From: Thermoguttaceae bacterium
GTDB taxonomy: Bacteria > Planctomycetota > Planctomycetia > Pirellulales > Thermoguttaceae
Length of the DNA stretch: 64,000 nucleotides
Assembly: GCA_025060325.1 (NCBI GenBank)
Contig: JANXBW010000001.1
Coordinates: forward strand, 62,001-126,000
Direction of reading: 5' to 3'
The position numbers and the translations under genes are program-made. This document shows positions 45,471-55,831 of this stretch, piece by piece (the stretch's first letter is position 1; every line of letters starts with the position of its first letter). The notes under the pieces were generated by a model. The model was not told where the DNA came from and ran no database searches. It was given only the letters and a program-made list of their open reading frames with translations.

Positions 45471-46148
45471 CTACCCCACACCGGGAACCAAGTAATCCGC
45501 GCCACTGAGGAAATCCAACACCGCCCGAGCATCTTGCCAAACCGGGTGCATGAATTTGTCGAGGATAAAAAGTTTGATGGCCGCCTTCTGATCGCGCGTC
45601 AATCGCCCAGGGCCTACGATTTTCGACAAAATGTCCTCGTCACCTTTGGCCAGCGCCAAAAGTGCATACCGCGGCGCCAGCTGGTAACTCATCAATCCTA
45701 CCAACCGATACCCTCCCTCAACCGGCCGCATCTTCAGCTCAATTAGTTGAAAGTCACCCTCCAGCGGCAATTCGTCGCTATTTTGCCGGGCGCTGACGAA
45801 ACCCAAGGCCCCTTTCACCTGCCAACCCCGCCCATTATTCTCCCACACGGCATACACCGATGTCTTGTCACAGATTAAGTACACGTTTGAGCGGACAAAC
45901 TTGTCCGGGATCTCAACAGGCCGAATCGCCTCCTCCACAGGGGGACTCACCGGTGCCTTTGTTGGCGACGGCGCGGCAGGAGGCGCCGCCCCTTCCACAA
46001 GCTCCGCCTCCAAATATTCCTCAGTGGGAAACTCGGGTCGGGGCACGCGAAAAGCTACCTGACACTTGGGGCACCGCCGCACTTGCCCGGCTAATTCGTC
46101 TTTGGCGTGAATTCGGCTACGGCATCCCGGACAGACCAACCGGATCAT
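45471..46148 (-). CDS. Zinc-finger plus globular domain protein, planctomycete-type
   Basis: Protein of 225 residues. The first 35 residues form a two-knuckle zinc finger: C6-x2-C9 and C26-x2-C29 with CPKCQVAFRVPRP, as in the MJ0042-type fingers common in planctomycetes. A Pro/Ala/Glu-rich linker (about 40-80) joins a C-terminal alpha/beta domain (VYLICDKTSVYAVWENNGRGW, FQLIELKMRPVEGGYRLVG, then a helical end IKLFILDKFMHPVWQDARAVLDFL). GGAGGG six bases before the ATG supports the start. I recognise no function. Neighbours are a solute-binding lipoprotein and a glycosyltransferase, both on the same strand. Confidence 0.72.
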   Translation of the reverse strand: MIRLVCPGCRSRIHAKDELAGQVRRCPKCQVAFRVPRPEFPTEEYLEAELVEGAAPPAAPSPTKAPVSPPVEEAIRPVEIPDKFVRSNVYLICDKTSVYAVWENNGRGWQVKGALGFVSARQNSDELPLEGDFQLIELKMRPVEGGYRLVGLMSYQLAPRYALLALAKGDEDILSKIVGPGRLTRDQKAAIKLFILDKFMHPVWQDARAVLDFLSGADYLVPGVG

Positions 46149-46424
46149 GATTTTCCCTCCATCACCCGGGTGTGGTTCTCTTGCCGAATTATATGCCCTT
46201 GCCGCCGCTTGCGACTCCTAGCGCGGATCACACAAGCACTAAGCAACCACCTCCAGTTGCTAAATAGACCTACTTCCCACCTAATCTTTTCGAAGACCAC
46301 CGCCGCAAACAGAATTGTCTAAACGGTTTGGGTCGTTCGGGTTGAGCTTCTCCACCGGCAAGCTCATCTAATGCAGGGCCTTACTGGTAAACAAGCTAGA
46401 CCAGCAAACACCCCATGGCGACGA

Positions 46425-48008
46425 TCACGGCAAATTCATGCTATGCCTATAAGCTTGGAGCTGCTTGTCCTGGCCCCACTTTTTATTAATTGCCTCCCAC
46501 TCCTCACGAGCACGGACAAGTGCCTCCCGGGCAGAAAGTTCTCCGCGCACCGTAGCAGCGACGGCCTCATCCAGTGCCCGAAGGTACTCCTCAGTCCCCG
46601 GGATGCCGATGGCGAGCAAAGCCACTGGCTTTTCAAGCATTTGCCGAACAATCAACGCAAGCTCGATGGCCGCCGCGTCCGGTGCCGGCTGGTCCACCCA
46701 CCGTTTAGCTTGTGTCATGTGCTCATTACGGTACAAAGTACAATCGGGAAGCCGTCCTGCCACTTCAGTCGCCTGCTCGCGGGACAGCCAAAAAAGGACC
46801 TGAAAGGCATCTTGTTTACGATCACTTCCTTTCGGAATGGCGCCGACCCATCCCCCCAGCCCTATAAGCGGGATTTGCCAGGGTTCCTCACGACGACGTT
46901 TCTCCCATTGGCCACGGCGAAGGTCGTAGACCTCCGCCGAGCCGGGAAGTTCGGCAAACGCTACTGCCAAGGGAACTTCTCCGGTCTGCCCTTCGTGAGT
47001 GGCGGTGGGACAGGAGATCGCCATGCCACATTTGCCTTGCCAAAAGGCCCGGCGGACTTCAGCCGGCGAATAGGTGACGATCTCTGCCGGCCCCAACCTC
47101 GCTGCCGCCCGCAATTCCTCCAAGGCTCGAACAAAAGGCTCCTGATCTATAAGAGGCCTCATATCGTCAATGGAGAAGAATGTTGAGAAATGGTCGCGGT
47201 GGGTAATGTAGGCCGCTGCCCGGGCAAGAAGCACTCGACCGCCCCAGCCAGGACCAATCGGCTCAAGCACGCCGAACCACTCTCCTTCCCCTACGCTCGG
47301 CTTCCCACCGGGTTCCTGACCCGTGGCTGGCGCCACATTCGACGAGGCCTGGCTACCGGCAGCTTCCTCCAGCTGGCCGGAGCTCTCGCTCGTACCACCG
47401 GGTGAATCATCTTGGTTTCTGTCCGATTGCTGAGGAGAAGTCACTAGTGGTCTAATGCGGGCAAGCTTTTCCGCGAGCTTTTGGTACTCCTGCCAGGTTG
47501 TCGGTGGTTTAGCCTCTAGCTCATCAAGCAGGTCCCTGCGGAGGTAAAGCACGAAAACAGTCACTCCCAGTGGCACTGCCACTGGTCTTTCCGCCCATCG
47601 CAGCTGCCGGACGCGCAAGGTACCGAAGATCCCCGTCCACTGCCCCCGCGGGTCTTCCAAAACGCTTCGCGGGATCGACTCAAGCCCAACCAGCTCTGCA
47701 AGATACGGGAATTGAACGTACGGAAGCACCACCGCATCCGCCCGAAGCTGGCCAGCCTGTGCCCGCTTTTGAAACTCCGCGCTATCAACAGCCTGAACGT
47801 TTAACCCGAAACGGGCCTGCCCGCGCCATTCGCTTTCCAGCCGGGCGATTTGCTCAGCAAGCATCGGATTGCCAACAACCAAAATGGTAACAGGTGGCGC
47901 TGGGCCTTGAACCTCCTGCTGCTTATGCGGACTCTGCGTGCTGCCGCATCCGGCTAGAAACCAAAGCACGGACCAGAGCGAACCAAGCACGAAGCGATTT
48001 CTCAACAT
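46425..48008 (-). CDS. Lipoprotein, extracellular solute-binding protein family 1-like
   Basis: Protein of 527 residues with an N-terminal lipobox LAGC (Cys21), so it is attached to a membrane by lipid. The fold pattern is that of periplasmic solute-binding proteins of the sugar/extracellular type: TILVVGNPMLAEQIARLESEW, VAVPLGVTVFVLYLRRDLLDELEAKPPTTWQEYQKLAEKLARI and GLGGWVGAIPKGSDRKQDAFQVLFWLSREQA. A Ser/Gly-rich insertion (about 195-235) lies in the middle. No permease or ATPase gene is adjacent, so it may be an orphan or work with a distant transporter. The ATG follows GAGGG too closely to be a good ribosome site. Confidence 0.82.
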   Translation of the reverse strand: MLRNRFVLGSLWSVLWFLAGCGSTQSPHKQQEVQGPAPPVTILVVGNPMLAEQIARLESEWRGQARFGLNVQAVDSAEFQKRAQAGQLRADAVVLPYVQFPYLAELVGLESIPRSVLEDPRGQWTGIFGTLRVRQLRWAERPVAVPLGVTVFVLYLRRDLLDELEAKPPTTWQEYQKLAEKLARIRPLVTSPQQSDRNQDDSPGGTSESSGQLEEAAGSQASSNVAPATGQEPGGKPSVGEGEWFGVLEPIGPGWGGRVLLARAAAYITHRDHFSTFFSIDDMRPLIDQEPFVRALEELRAAARLGPAEIVTYSPAEVRRAFWQGKCGMAISCPTATHEGQTGEVPLAVAFAELPGSAEVYDLRRGQWEKRRREEPWQIPLIGLGGWVGAIPKGSDRKQDAFQVLFWLSREQATEVAGRLPDCTLYRNEHMTQAKRWVDQPAPDAAAIELALIVRQMLEKPVALLAIGIPGTEEYLRALDEAVAATVRGELSAREALVRAREEWEAINKKWGQDKQLQAYRHSMNLP

Positions 48009-49220
48009 CCCTCTGTCACCAAAAAATCCCCAAGCAAGCTTGCCTTACCTTAACAAACTTCCGTAGCCGCCGCGGGCATAAGGGAAACCTTCCATCCCGT
48101 CTCTCACCAAGCGAATTGCCCTTCAGTAACCGTAACTTTGCGGTCCGCCAGGAAGATGCGGCTATAACTCTCGAACCCAACGAGCTCACCTTGGCGATCA
48201 AAGATTACCCCGTCCGCAAATTGCTTCGAGAAAACTGGCCCGCCTCGGAAGTCCGCACCTGGGGCTTACTCCTTGCTATCGCGAGTGTCCCATCCGTGCT
48301 AAACCGTAAAGGATGGACCGGGCCACTCCGCCTAAATTGGCTCACGGTGCCTGCCTAGCCCCTCCCCCTTGGCCGTAGAGCGCCGGCATTTCCCGTTTGC
48401 AATGCCGCAACCACTCTCGGAGACCACAAGGGCAAGCAGTTTACTTCCCCCCACATACCCGAAACCTTCCCGAGCTGAGCCTATCCCGAGGATCGTTAGC
48501 CTCGCTCGACAAACCCGGAACGGTCGGCTTCTAAAGTTCCAGCGCACGGTCCCAAGTAAGGCTCGTTATTGGCGGAATTCTAGCCGACACCCGCCTTAAG
48601 GGGTACCAGTCACACGTAAGAGTTCCCACCCGGAGATGATTCATCCGGGCCGGAATCGCGTACCCGAATTTTTCCGGGAGACAGCGCATCGTTAAGCTCG
48701 TGCCGACAGAGCGGGAACAGACTGCTCTGGGGAATGCCCAGATAAAGCAAACGGGTTCGGTGGCCCATCTTTTCGCGGCGCCCTCTGTGTGATAAACGTT
48801 TTTCACATTAAGGGTTTTCCGGCGCGACAACCCCGGGGTGTCTTTCGCCATCGCCAAGATCGAAAGCTCAGGCTCCGTTTCGCCGGGGTAGCTACCAGGA
48901 CCGAGTGCTCAAGCAGAAATTGGGCACTGGCTCCCTTGGCCACTCACTCCGCGAGTCAAATGACTGCAAAGGAGGAAGCGATAAATTCGTTCGACTGGGA
49001 AAACGACCTGTGCCGACCCGTTCATCGTCCGGGGAAGCAGGCCGACAAGCGTTATGTTACCCGGTGCAACCTGACCCGGCCGCCACGCGGACATGCTCGC
49101 CAGCTGCGGTCCTAGTAAGGCTAAAAGCTTAGCGCCTTGTGCGGCTGTGGCGAATTGCAAACGGAGTCGTTCTTTAAGCGGTTCCCGACAAAGGACGAGG
49201 GCACAGTAGGACAATCTCCC
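48009..49220. other. Long gene-free divergent region
   Basis: About 1.2 kb between the leftward lipoprotein gene and rightward bioD. A plus-strand frame at 47894-48358 has a plausible stretch near 48180 but no family match and no start signal, so I do not call it. A near-palindrome lies at 48788-48807. Confidence 0.4.
48788..48807. promoter_or_regulatory. 20-bp near-palindrome, operator-like
   Basis: TGTGATAAACGTTTTTCACA is a palindrome with one mismatched pair, with TGTGA and TCACA ends as in CRP/FNR half-sites but spaced by ten bases instead of six. It lies about 410 bases upstream of bioD. One or two such near-palindromes are expected by chance in a window this size. Confidence 0.25.
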
Positions 49221-49970
49221 ATGGGCAAAACCAAAAAGCAACAACATCGTAAATGCACAGGACTTTTCATCACTGGCACCGATACGGGGGTGGGCAAGAC
49301 CTATGTGGCTGCTCTTATTGCCCGGCAGCTTTGTCAGGAAGGCCTTCGCGTTGGCGTCTACAAGCCGGTGGCAAGTGGATGTCGACAAGAACGAGGGAGG
49401 TTGGTGCCGGAGGACGCTCTTAACCTTTGGGAGGCCGCCGGACGCCCCGCCACTTTGGAACGGGTGTGCCCCCAGTATTTCGCCGCCCCGCTTGCCCCGC
49501 ATTTAGCCGCAGCGCTTGAGGGCAAAAAAGTCGACTGGGCGGAAATCCTTTCCGGTGCCCGTTTTTGGCAAAGCCATTGTGAGCTGCTCATCGTCGAAGG
49601 GGTTGGGGGACTTATGTCTCCACTTGACGAAGACCACTACGTTGCCGACTTAGCCAGCCGGCTAGGCTATCCCCTGGTAGTTGTCACTCGCAATGCACTA
49701 GGCGCGATTAACCACACTTTGCAAACATTGATTGCTGCGTGCGCATTTGAGGACGGCCTGCCAATCGCCGGCGTGGTAATTAATGACACGCTGCCGCCGG
49801 GACAAGATCTCAGTGCCGAATACAATCCCCGCGAACTTGAACGGCGTTGCGGTCCGCCGATATTAGCCCGAGTCCATTTTGGCGCGAAAGAATTCGACCG
49901 GAAGGTCGATTGGGCTAGCCTCGCAACCCCGGGCAAGGATCTGGACCAAGAACCCGCCTCCGAGTGGTAA
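49221..49970 (+). CDS. bioD: ATP-dependent dethiobiotin synthetase
   Basis: Closes the ureido ring of dethiobiotin from 7,8-diaminopelargonate, CO2 and ATP, the penultimate step of biotin synthesis. Length 249 residues from the ATG at 49221; the frame is open back to 49137, but FITGTDTGVGKTYVAAL then lies at the usual place near the N-terminus. The P-loop GTDTGVGKT, the substrate segment YKPVASGC and EGVGGLMSPL are all present. The C-terminus is ordinary until a short charged tail (DLDQEPASEW). No other biotin gene is adjacent, so bioD stands alone here. Confidence 0.93.
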   Translation: MGKTKKQQHRKCTGLFITGTDTGVGKTYVAALIARQLCQEGLRVGVYKPVASGCRQERGRLVPEDALNLWEAAGRPATLERVCPQYFAAPLAPHLAAALEGKKVDWAEILSGARFWQSHCELLIVEGVGGLMSPLDEDHYVADLASRLGYPLVVVTRNALGAINHTLQTLIAACAFEDGLPIAGVVINDTLPPGQDLSAEYNPRELERRCGPPILARVHFGAKEFDRKVDWASLATPGKDLDQEPASEW

Positions 49971-50232
49971 ACAGCCTAAGAGCGCCGGATGTCCGCCCTA
50001 TCCGAAAGCCTGCTCGTGTACAGATCGGTATCGGCTCAACTACGTTGACTTAACCACGCGACCACTTCTTGCGGATAAGGCGACCAAAGACCGGTGCTAA
50101 CTTGTGGCCAAATTCCTTTTGTCCTCGTGCGGGCTCCAATCTTCCTGTGTGTTTGGTTTCAGCGGCCGGGGCAACTTGCCCATTTGACTAGCCTTTCTTG
50201 ATGCGATTTCCACTCCTCACGTTCACTCCGCA

Positions 50233-52788
50233 CTACCGCTTAGCCAGTGAGTAACAAAATAAATGTTTTTCCCCCCGGATGTAAATTCGACCGGGGCTAA
50301 AAGCAGGTGTGGCGCCCAAACAAGCTTCCCCTAAACCCCATTCTACGACACTTGCCGGCTCTTCCCGCGTTGCTGGTACCAAAAGTACACGGCCTCCGCT
50401 GTCGACCAAGCAGATTCTGCCGCCGACTAAGGTCGGAGATGCCTCGAATGAACGCTCAGCTGCCGAAAAATCCTTTGTCCATAACCGGTTGCCGGTCGGT
50501 AGCTCGTGACAGCTTAGCCATCCGTCAGATGTCAACAAAAAGAGGAGTTGACCATCTGAAACCGGGGTGCAAACGCTAGGCAAGTCTTCCTCGATCGTCC
50601 ACGCAATTTCCGGTCCACCTCCTTCTTGTCCGCTTGGTGGGCGAAGCCCAACAACTACGCCGCCCTCTCCCCCAGCCACAACCAATCCCCCGGCATAAAT
50701 CGGCGAGGGCACCATGTAATACACACCCTGTAAAACGTCGCTTTGCCACAGAAGCTTTCCCGTCAAAGGATTGTAACCGGCAAGCCATGGTTCCCCAGCG
50801 GCGACAACCTGCGGACTGCCATTAATGTCCACAACAATCGGCGTACTCCAGCTTGCTCCCACCGGCCGTTTAACTTCCCACACAACTTCCCCGGTAGAAA
50901 GGTCAAGCGTGGTAAGCCGCGAGCGACCTTTTTCCGCGGACGCCTCGTCGACTTGAAGAATCAACAAATCTTGCCAAATAATCGGCGAACTTGCATGCCC
51001 ATAATAGTTGTCGGGCAGACCGACACTCCGTTGCCACAGGAGCGCACCGGTATGATCAAAACAGGCCACATCACCGCTAGCAAACATCACCACTAAGAAC
51101 TTTTCGTTGACGGCGGGCGTGGGAGCCGCAAACGAAGCCTCGTGCCAAAGTTTTGCCGGCCGACCAACTTCCCCACCCAATTGTCCACCAATATTTTGTT
51201 GCCACAAAAGCCGGCCAGTTTCGGCGTCATAACAAAAAACGGCTTGCCGATTTGCAGTTGCCCCCGTAAGGAAAATTCGATCCTCCCAAATAACTGGCGA
51301 GCTATATCCAACAAGTGGCACCGGGCTCTTCCAAAGGAGGGTGAAACCGGAACGGTCATCCGGGACCCCAGCATGCTGGCCAAACCATGCAATCCCCGAA
51401 CCGTTTGGCCCACGGAATCGAGCCCAGAAGCCGTCCTCCCCCACGTTAGTTGACTTGACCTCTTGCCGAACAGGCGACTTTGTCGACTGAGCTAACCGCT
51501 CCTCGGCGGGGGGCGTTCGGGGCTTTGCTTGCATCTGTCCCACCCAAAAAGCGGTTAGACGCCCGGCATTATTGCGACAAAATAAACGCCCGTCGGCAAG
51601 GGCTGGCACAGTCCAAAACCGTCCGGAAAGCATTCGCACGCGTCCATATTCCCGATAAGCTTCCGGCGAGGCTTCAGCAAGAATAAGTTCGCCATGAAGG
51701 GTTTGGATCAACAACTTTCCGCCGGCAATGATACAGCTTGGCCAAGCCAACGGGCGATGAACCCACCGGACCTGGCCAGTGTTGAAATCCAGGCATTTCA
51801 AGTTCATCCGCTGACCGCTTTCCCCGGCGATACTCAAATCATCCCGATCCGGAGCATAAAGATAGCCGCGGTAGTAAACAGCCGTCGAGCAAAGGCCCTG
51901 CACTTCCTCATTCTTCCACACTATCCGGGGAGATCCCCCATCGAATTCCGCCACCACACACTCTGCCCCGCCATAATTTCGACCGTGAAAGGGAGCAAGA
52001 AACACACGGTTACCCACGACGACGGGAGTCAGCACGCTCATCTCGCCATAGGGCAAAACCCACAATTCCCGACCTGTATCAGCCTCAAGACACCGCCCCG
52101 TCCCGTGGATGATATATCGCCGGCCGTTAACAATAGCACCAACCGGCGCCGCACCGTTCCAGCCACCACTTCCCCGGGTTCGCCAAAGCTCCCTACCGGT
52201 CACCTTGTCATAAGCAAGGCAGTGGACGGCTACGTCAACCACAACCATTTTGTCATCCACGTAAACGGGTGCGCACACCCCATATTGCTGGCTGTCACTT
52301 GCACCTGTATCGGCTTGCGATTTTGACCAAAGGAGTTTTCCTGTATCTGCCTCCAGACAGTGGACTTGGCCATCGACACTCAAGGTGTAAACGAAAACCC
52401 CGTCGGTCGCCGGCGTTGACCGCGGACCTGGCAAGCGGACATCGGAAGTTTGGTCGCTTTTGGCCCTGTAGGAGAATCGCCAAATGACGCTGCCAGTTTC
52501 CGCATCAAGACAGTACACTTGGTCCCACCCATCGCGATGCCCCATGCCATAGACACGACCTCTATAGGCAATGACCGACGAAACGCCACTCCCAAGGTCA
52601 AATTCCCACAATTTCTCCGGCGGCCAGGTACCGATCACTTCTTCGCTTACGGCACTGGCTCCGGGGCCTCGCCAACAAGGCCATCCCGGCCCGAAAACCT
52701 CTCCGCTTCCTGGACGTTTGTCCGCGCTAGCTTCGCTCCACCAAGCTATAGCAAGAAGGAAAACTGTTGACACTGGAAGAAAACTCAT
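50233..52788 (-). CDS. PQQ-type beta-propeller protein, exported
   Basis: Secreted protein of 851 residues with a signal peptide (about 1-22) and two consecutive eight-bladed-type propellers (about 30-420 and 455-850). The repeated blade motif is the PQQ/BamB kind: YCLDAETGSVIWRF, HCLEADTGKLLWSK, FCYDAETGRLLWQQ, TTLDLSTGEVVWEV and AGYNPLTGKLLWQS. Each blade ends in a Trp docking motif. No quinoprotein dehydrogenase metal or PQQ ligands are evident, so it is more likely a scaffold or binding protein than an alcohol dehydrogenase. Such long propellers are numerous in planctomycetes. It lies 89 bases downstream of the GH38-like gene on the same strand, perhaps one transcript. Confidence 0.87.
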   Translation of the reverse strand: MSFLPVSTVFLLAIAWWSEASADKRPGSGEVFGPGWPCWRGPGASAVSEEVIGTWPPEKLWEFDLGSGVSSVIAYRGRVYGMGHRDGWDQVYCLDAETGSVIWRFSYRAKSDQTSDVRLPGPRSTPATDGVFVYTLSVDGQVHCLEADTGKLLWSKSQADTGASDSQQYGVCAPVYVDDKMVVVDVAVHCLAYDKVTGRELWRTRGSGGWNGAAPVGAIVNGRRYIIHGTGRCLEADTGRELWVLPYGEMSVLTPVVVGNRVFLAPFHGRNYGGAECVVAEFDGGSPRIVWKNEEVQGLCSTAVYYRGYLYAPDRDDLSIAGESGQRMNLKCLDFNTGQVRWVHRPLAWPSCIIAGGKLLIQTLHGELILAEASPEAYREYGRVRMLSGRFWTVPALADGRLFCRNNAGRLTAFWVGQMQAKPRTPPAEERLAQSTKSPVRQEVKSTNVGEDGFWARFRGPNGSGIAWFGQHAGVPDDRSGFTLLWKSPVPLVGYSSPVIWEDRIFLTGATANRQAVFCYDAETGRLLWQQNIGGQLGGEVGRPAKLWHEASFAAPTPAVNEKFLVVMFASGDVACFDHTGALLWQRSVGLPDNYYGHASSPIIWQDLLILQVDEASAEKGRSRLTTLDLSTGEVVWEVKRPVGASWSTPIVVDINGSPQVVAAGEPWLAGYNPLTGKLLWQSDVLQGVYYMVPSPIYAGGLVVAGGEGGVVVGLRPPSGQEGGGPEIAWTIEEDLPSVCTPVSDGQLLFLLTSDGWLSCHELPTGNRLWTKDFSAAERSFEASPTLVGGRICLVDSGGRVLLVPATREEPASVVEWGLGEACLGATPAFSPGRIYIRGEKHLFCYSLAKR

Positions 52789-52877
52789 CCGCCCATGACC
52801 TCACTTAATTTCTGGAAACGGTCAGAAAAGAGTCCGAGCTCCTTAATTCGGACACCATGCCGATAAACGATGTCTCC

Positions 52878-55484
52878 CTACCTATTGGCCGGCAGAAGCC
52901 TCACTGCAGCAAAACCGTGGGCTTTTAAGTCAACGCGAACCATCCCCTTATTGATTGTTAAAGGACCAAGGTCCCGCTCAAGCAAATCCGTGAGGCAAGC
53001 CCGGCCAAAGCCCTGGAGGCCAATTTCAAGCGGCTCGGAGCGACCGGCGGTTTCCCAAATGCGGAGGATTACTCCCCCGGCCGCTGGGTCATCCGCTGGC
53101 TTCAAACAAGTGGCTACTGCCCGACGAGGGTCAACCGAAACCCGCGGGTAATTCCTCTCCTTTAGCAAGCGACCACGGAAGACGAGAACCGGACAGGTGG
53201 CCGATCGGGCAAAAGCCATCGCTGCCGCTCCGTTCCATCCACCCTGCCTGGCCGTCAGGGCATACCGAATAACAAAATCCTCGTGACCGTGTTGGTCTCG
53301 TGTCACCTCGCGATAATTCTGATCGTTGCCTAAAGACTGGATGGAAATGGGCGTAAGATCCATCCGAAGCACAAACGGATCGACAAGAGCAATCGTCACC
53401 CCAGAATCTGCGGTGGAGCAGTCAACAAACTCTTGGACAGCAAAACGCCGCGTATCTGCCCCGGGAACAAGATCCCCCACTGGTTGCGGTTGTGGACGAA
53501 TGATTGCCCCCGTTGTTGCCAGGCGAATGATGCTCCCCTCAGCACAGACGGGAAAAATTTGCCAAAACCGGTTCTCCTTTTCTGTCCGCGGCATGTGGAC
53601 ATGTAGCTCGAAATCCACCTGGTCAAGCTTGGAGTAAAATGTCACGTAATTGGTGACATCAATCGGCCCGACCTTTCCCGTGATTTTAAGCCGAGCACAT
53701 ACAGGCCCAAGATTATCAACTGCTACCGCGCCCTGCGCAAACCTGTGCTCCTGTCCGTCGTGATATCGACTTTCGCACAGAGCGGCCAAACCGTCCTCGC
53801 CCTGCTTTCTAACCACTAACTCCTTGCCAGTTGGCTTGTGGACGACACTTGAAAGGCCGCCGGTTTTGCGGTCCACGGTAGCTCGATAGAACGGCCCCTC
53901 GAATGTGTCCCCTTCAAATACAAACGGTACCTTTTGCGGACGCGGTTTGTCGACAGTCACGAGCTTAACTTCCGCGAACCCAAATGGCGGTACTTCGGGC
54001 GAAATAAAGCACAAGACCCGTTTGTCGCCGGCGAGCACAATTTGGGAAGGAAGCTCCTTACCCTCGAATATCACTTGGAAAGTTTGGTCGGTATCCAACG
54101 GCAGGAAGACCGGTGCTTTACGGCCGAAACTGAGTGGATTGAAAAGCACAAGATCTCCCGCGCTTGGCACGGCACCCAGGGCCTCCCATCCCACGCTTGT
54201 CAGCCGATCCGCCAGAGCGAGTAAACCTTCGGCCCATTTGCGGCGAAGCTGAGCATTGTGGTCCTTGTTGGCCGAATCGGTACCATTCCAAGCATGGTCG
54301 GAAAGCATGGCCCAATACCACTCTGCCTGACGGCGATCGGCTATGGTGCGTGTGTTTACTTCCGAATCCAAGGCGGAAGCTACAGCGAGTAAGGCCTCGG
54401 CCGCCAAAAGCCGACGCTGACCTATTCGCATCATGCTTACGTATCGGGAAAGTGATACAGGCCAAAGATCCCAGGAATGTCCAAAGTCGCCTCGCACTAC
54501 CCCCAGTGGTGGCCTGGGAAGTCCACTTTTCTCTACCGCCTCCCAAAACATCGGGAATGTTGCGTTAACATATCGGACCTTGCCGCCCGACCGAGCATTG
54601 GCCCGAATAATTTGCTCGGCGAAAGCACGGGCTTGTTTACCGGAACGAGGTGAAATATCCCCGTGCGTTCCACTTGCCAGCACCACACGGAAAGGATAGC
54701 GATCCCCTAACCCTGCATAATACGCAAGCCAATCACTATACACGCGATCACCAAGTTGCAACACATGTGCCCCTTGCGTGTAGCCCCTCCGAGCGCTGGC
54801 GAACACATCAAGGCAGACCATCACCCGGCTTCCGTCCGGTCCTTCATGGTAGAAAAGAGGCGGCACCTTCAGTGAGGAAAAGGTGCTGTCATAACCAAGG
54901 AACGGCACCGTGAGGTACTTAATGCCACAGCCTGCAAGCAAGGTGGCATGGCCCCACGGCAGCGAGGGAAGCTCAATGTGATGAGCGGAGGTGCTCCAGG
55001 GGATGCCCCACTCGCGCTCCAGTCGACAAGCAGGGTAGAATGTCCGCAGAAGCCCTTCAACATCTTGGAAAGCCCAAAGCGAATTGCAAAGATACGGACT
55101 GACGTAAAGCCGTCCTTCTTTAATCCGCGCGATAAGCTCCTCCTTGCGATCAGGATATTTCTCAACAAAGCACAGAACTTCCTGCGTCACGGCGGCATTG
55201 TAACGGTTGCGATTTTCGAAGGGCTGAGGATCTGTCCTGGTCATCTCGTCCAGGTGGGCCCTGACAATTTCTGCGAAAGCTTCCCGGGTTTGCTCCTCCG
55301 TTAGGCCCCACGTGTAATCTGGACAATTGTCATTGGTGATAAAGATTGTCCACGATTGATCTTGATCCTGTGCCCAGACAATCCCCCACCAGGGCCAGCT
55401 CAAAAGAAACACACATACGTGTACAACAAAGCTGGGAGGAAAAATCCGTGGACAAATCGAGCAACTTGTTGCTAAATTTCTCAT
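52878..55484 (-). CDS. GH38-like (alpha-mannosidase superfamily) hydrolase, DUF5054-type
   Basis: Secreted protein of 868 residues from the ATG at 55484, with GGGGGG just upstream; the frame extends to 55508. A signal peptide ends near VWAQDQ. The N-terminal alpha/beta domain opens FITNDNCPDYTWG, which replaces the HxHxDxxW motif of classical GH38, and continues AHHIELPSLPWGHATLLAGCGIKYL and WNGTDSANKDHNAQ, which fits mannosidase-type barrels. C-terminal beta domains follow (about 480-860). The changed N-terminal metal motif suggests a distinct substrate, perhaps a sulfated or uronic sugar. It is followed by the PQQ propeller gene. Confidence 0.78.
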   Translation of the reverse strand: MRNLATSCSICPRIFPPSFVVHVCVFLLSWPWWGIVWAQDQDQSWTIFITNDNCPDYTWGLTEEQTREAFAEIVRAHLDEMTRTDPQPFENRNRYNAAVTQEVLCFVEKYPDRKEELIARIKEGRLYVSPYLCNSLWAFQDVEGLLRTFYPACRLEREWGIPWSTSAHHIELPSLPWGHATLLAGCGIKYLTVPFLGYDSTFSSLKVPPLFYHEGPDGSRVMVCLDVFASARRGYTQGAHVLQLGDRVYSDWLAYYAGLGDRYPFRVVLASGTHGDISPRSGKQARAFAEQIIRANARSGGKVRYVNATFPMFWEAVEKSGLPRPPLGVVRGDFGHSWDLWPVSLSRYVSMMRIGQRRLLAAEALLAVASALDSEVNTRTIADRRQAEWYWAMLSDHAWNGTDSANKDHNAQLRRKWAEGLLALADRLTSVGWEALGAVPSAGDLVLFNPLSFGRKAPVFLPLDTDQTFQVIFEGKELPSQIVLAGDKRVLCFISPEVPPFGFAEVKLVTVDKPRPQKVPFVFEGDTFEGPFYRATVDRKTGGLSSVVHKPTGKELVVRKQGEDGLAALCESRYHDGQEHRFAQGAVAVDNLGPVCARLKITGKVGPIDVTNYVTFYSKLDQVDFELHVHMPRTEKENRFWQIFPVCAEGSIIRLATTGAIIRPQPQPVGDLVPGADTRRFAVQEFVDCSTADSGVTIALVDPFVLRMDLTPISIQSLGNDQNYREVTRDQHGHEDFVIRYALTARQGGWNGAAAMAFARSATCPVLVFRGRLLKERNYPRVSVDPRRAVATCLKPADDPAAGGVILRIWETAGRSEPLEIGLQGFGRACLTDLLERDLGPLTINKGMVRVDLKAHGFAAVRLLPANR

Positions 55485-55831
55485 TCGTCCCCCCTTTTCC
55501 AACCTCACCGGAGAAAGACGGCTTTGGCTCAGCCTTCTGATACAACGATTCCTCTGGCTTTAAAAAGACCTTCCGGAGGTCACGAATAAGGCGGTACAGT
55601 CGACACACCCCGTAAACTTGTTAAAAAGCTCTCGGGCGGAAGTGGTGTTGACCTGAAACTTCCGCGCTTCAACCTCTGCTTTGTCGGCCCCCGGCGGCAA
55701 GCAGGACTTTGCCTTTTAGGTGGCTTGCCATCGCGCCGGCTTGGGCGTGGAAGCATAAGCAATAAACGGATGGCGGAAAACCACTAAACATACATACTGG
55801 GCGGACCAGCCGAGCGATTCTGTTAGGGAAA
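55485..55831. other. Gene-free spacer
   Basis: Between the GH38-like gene start and the end of the NPCBM-type gene, both leftward. No supported gene. It probably holds the promoter of the GH38-like gene; I see no clear hexamers. Confidence 0.4.

Noticed and set aside
46371-47186. Plus-strand open frame of about 270 codons
   Set aside because: Opposite the solute-binding lipoprotein, which has a lipobox and family pattern; the plus frame has none.
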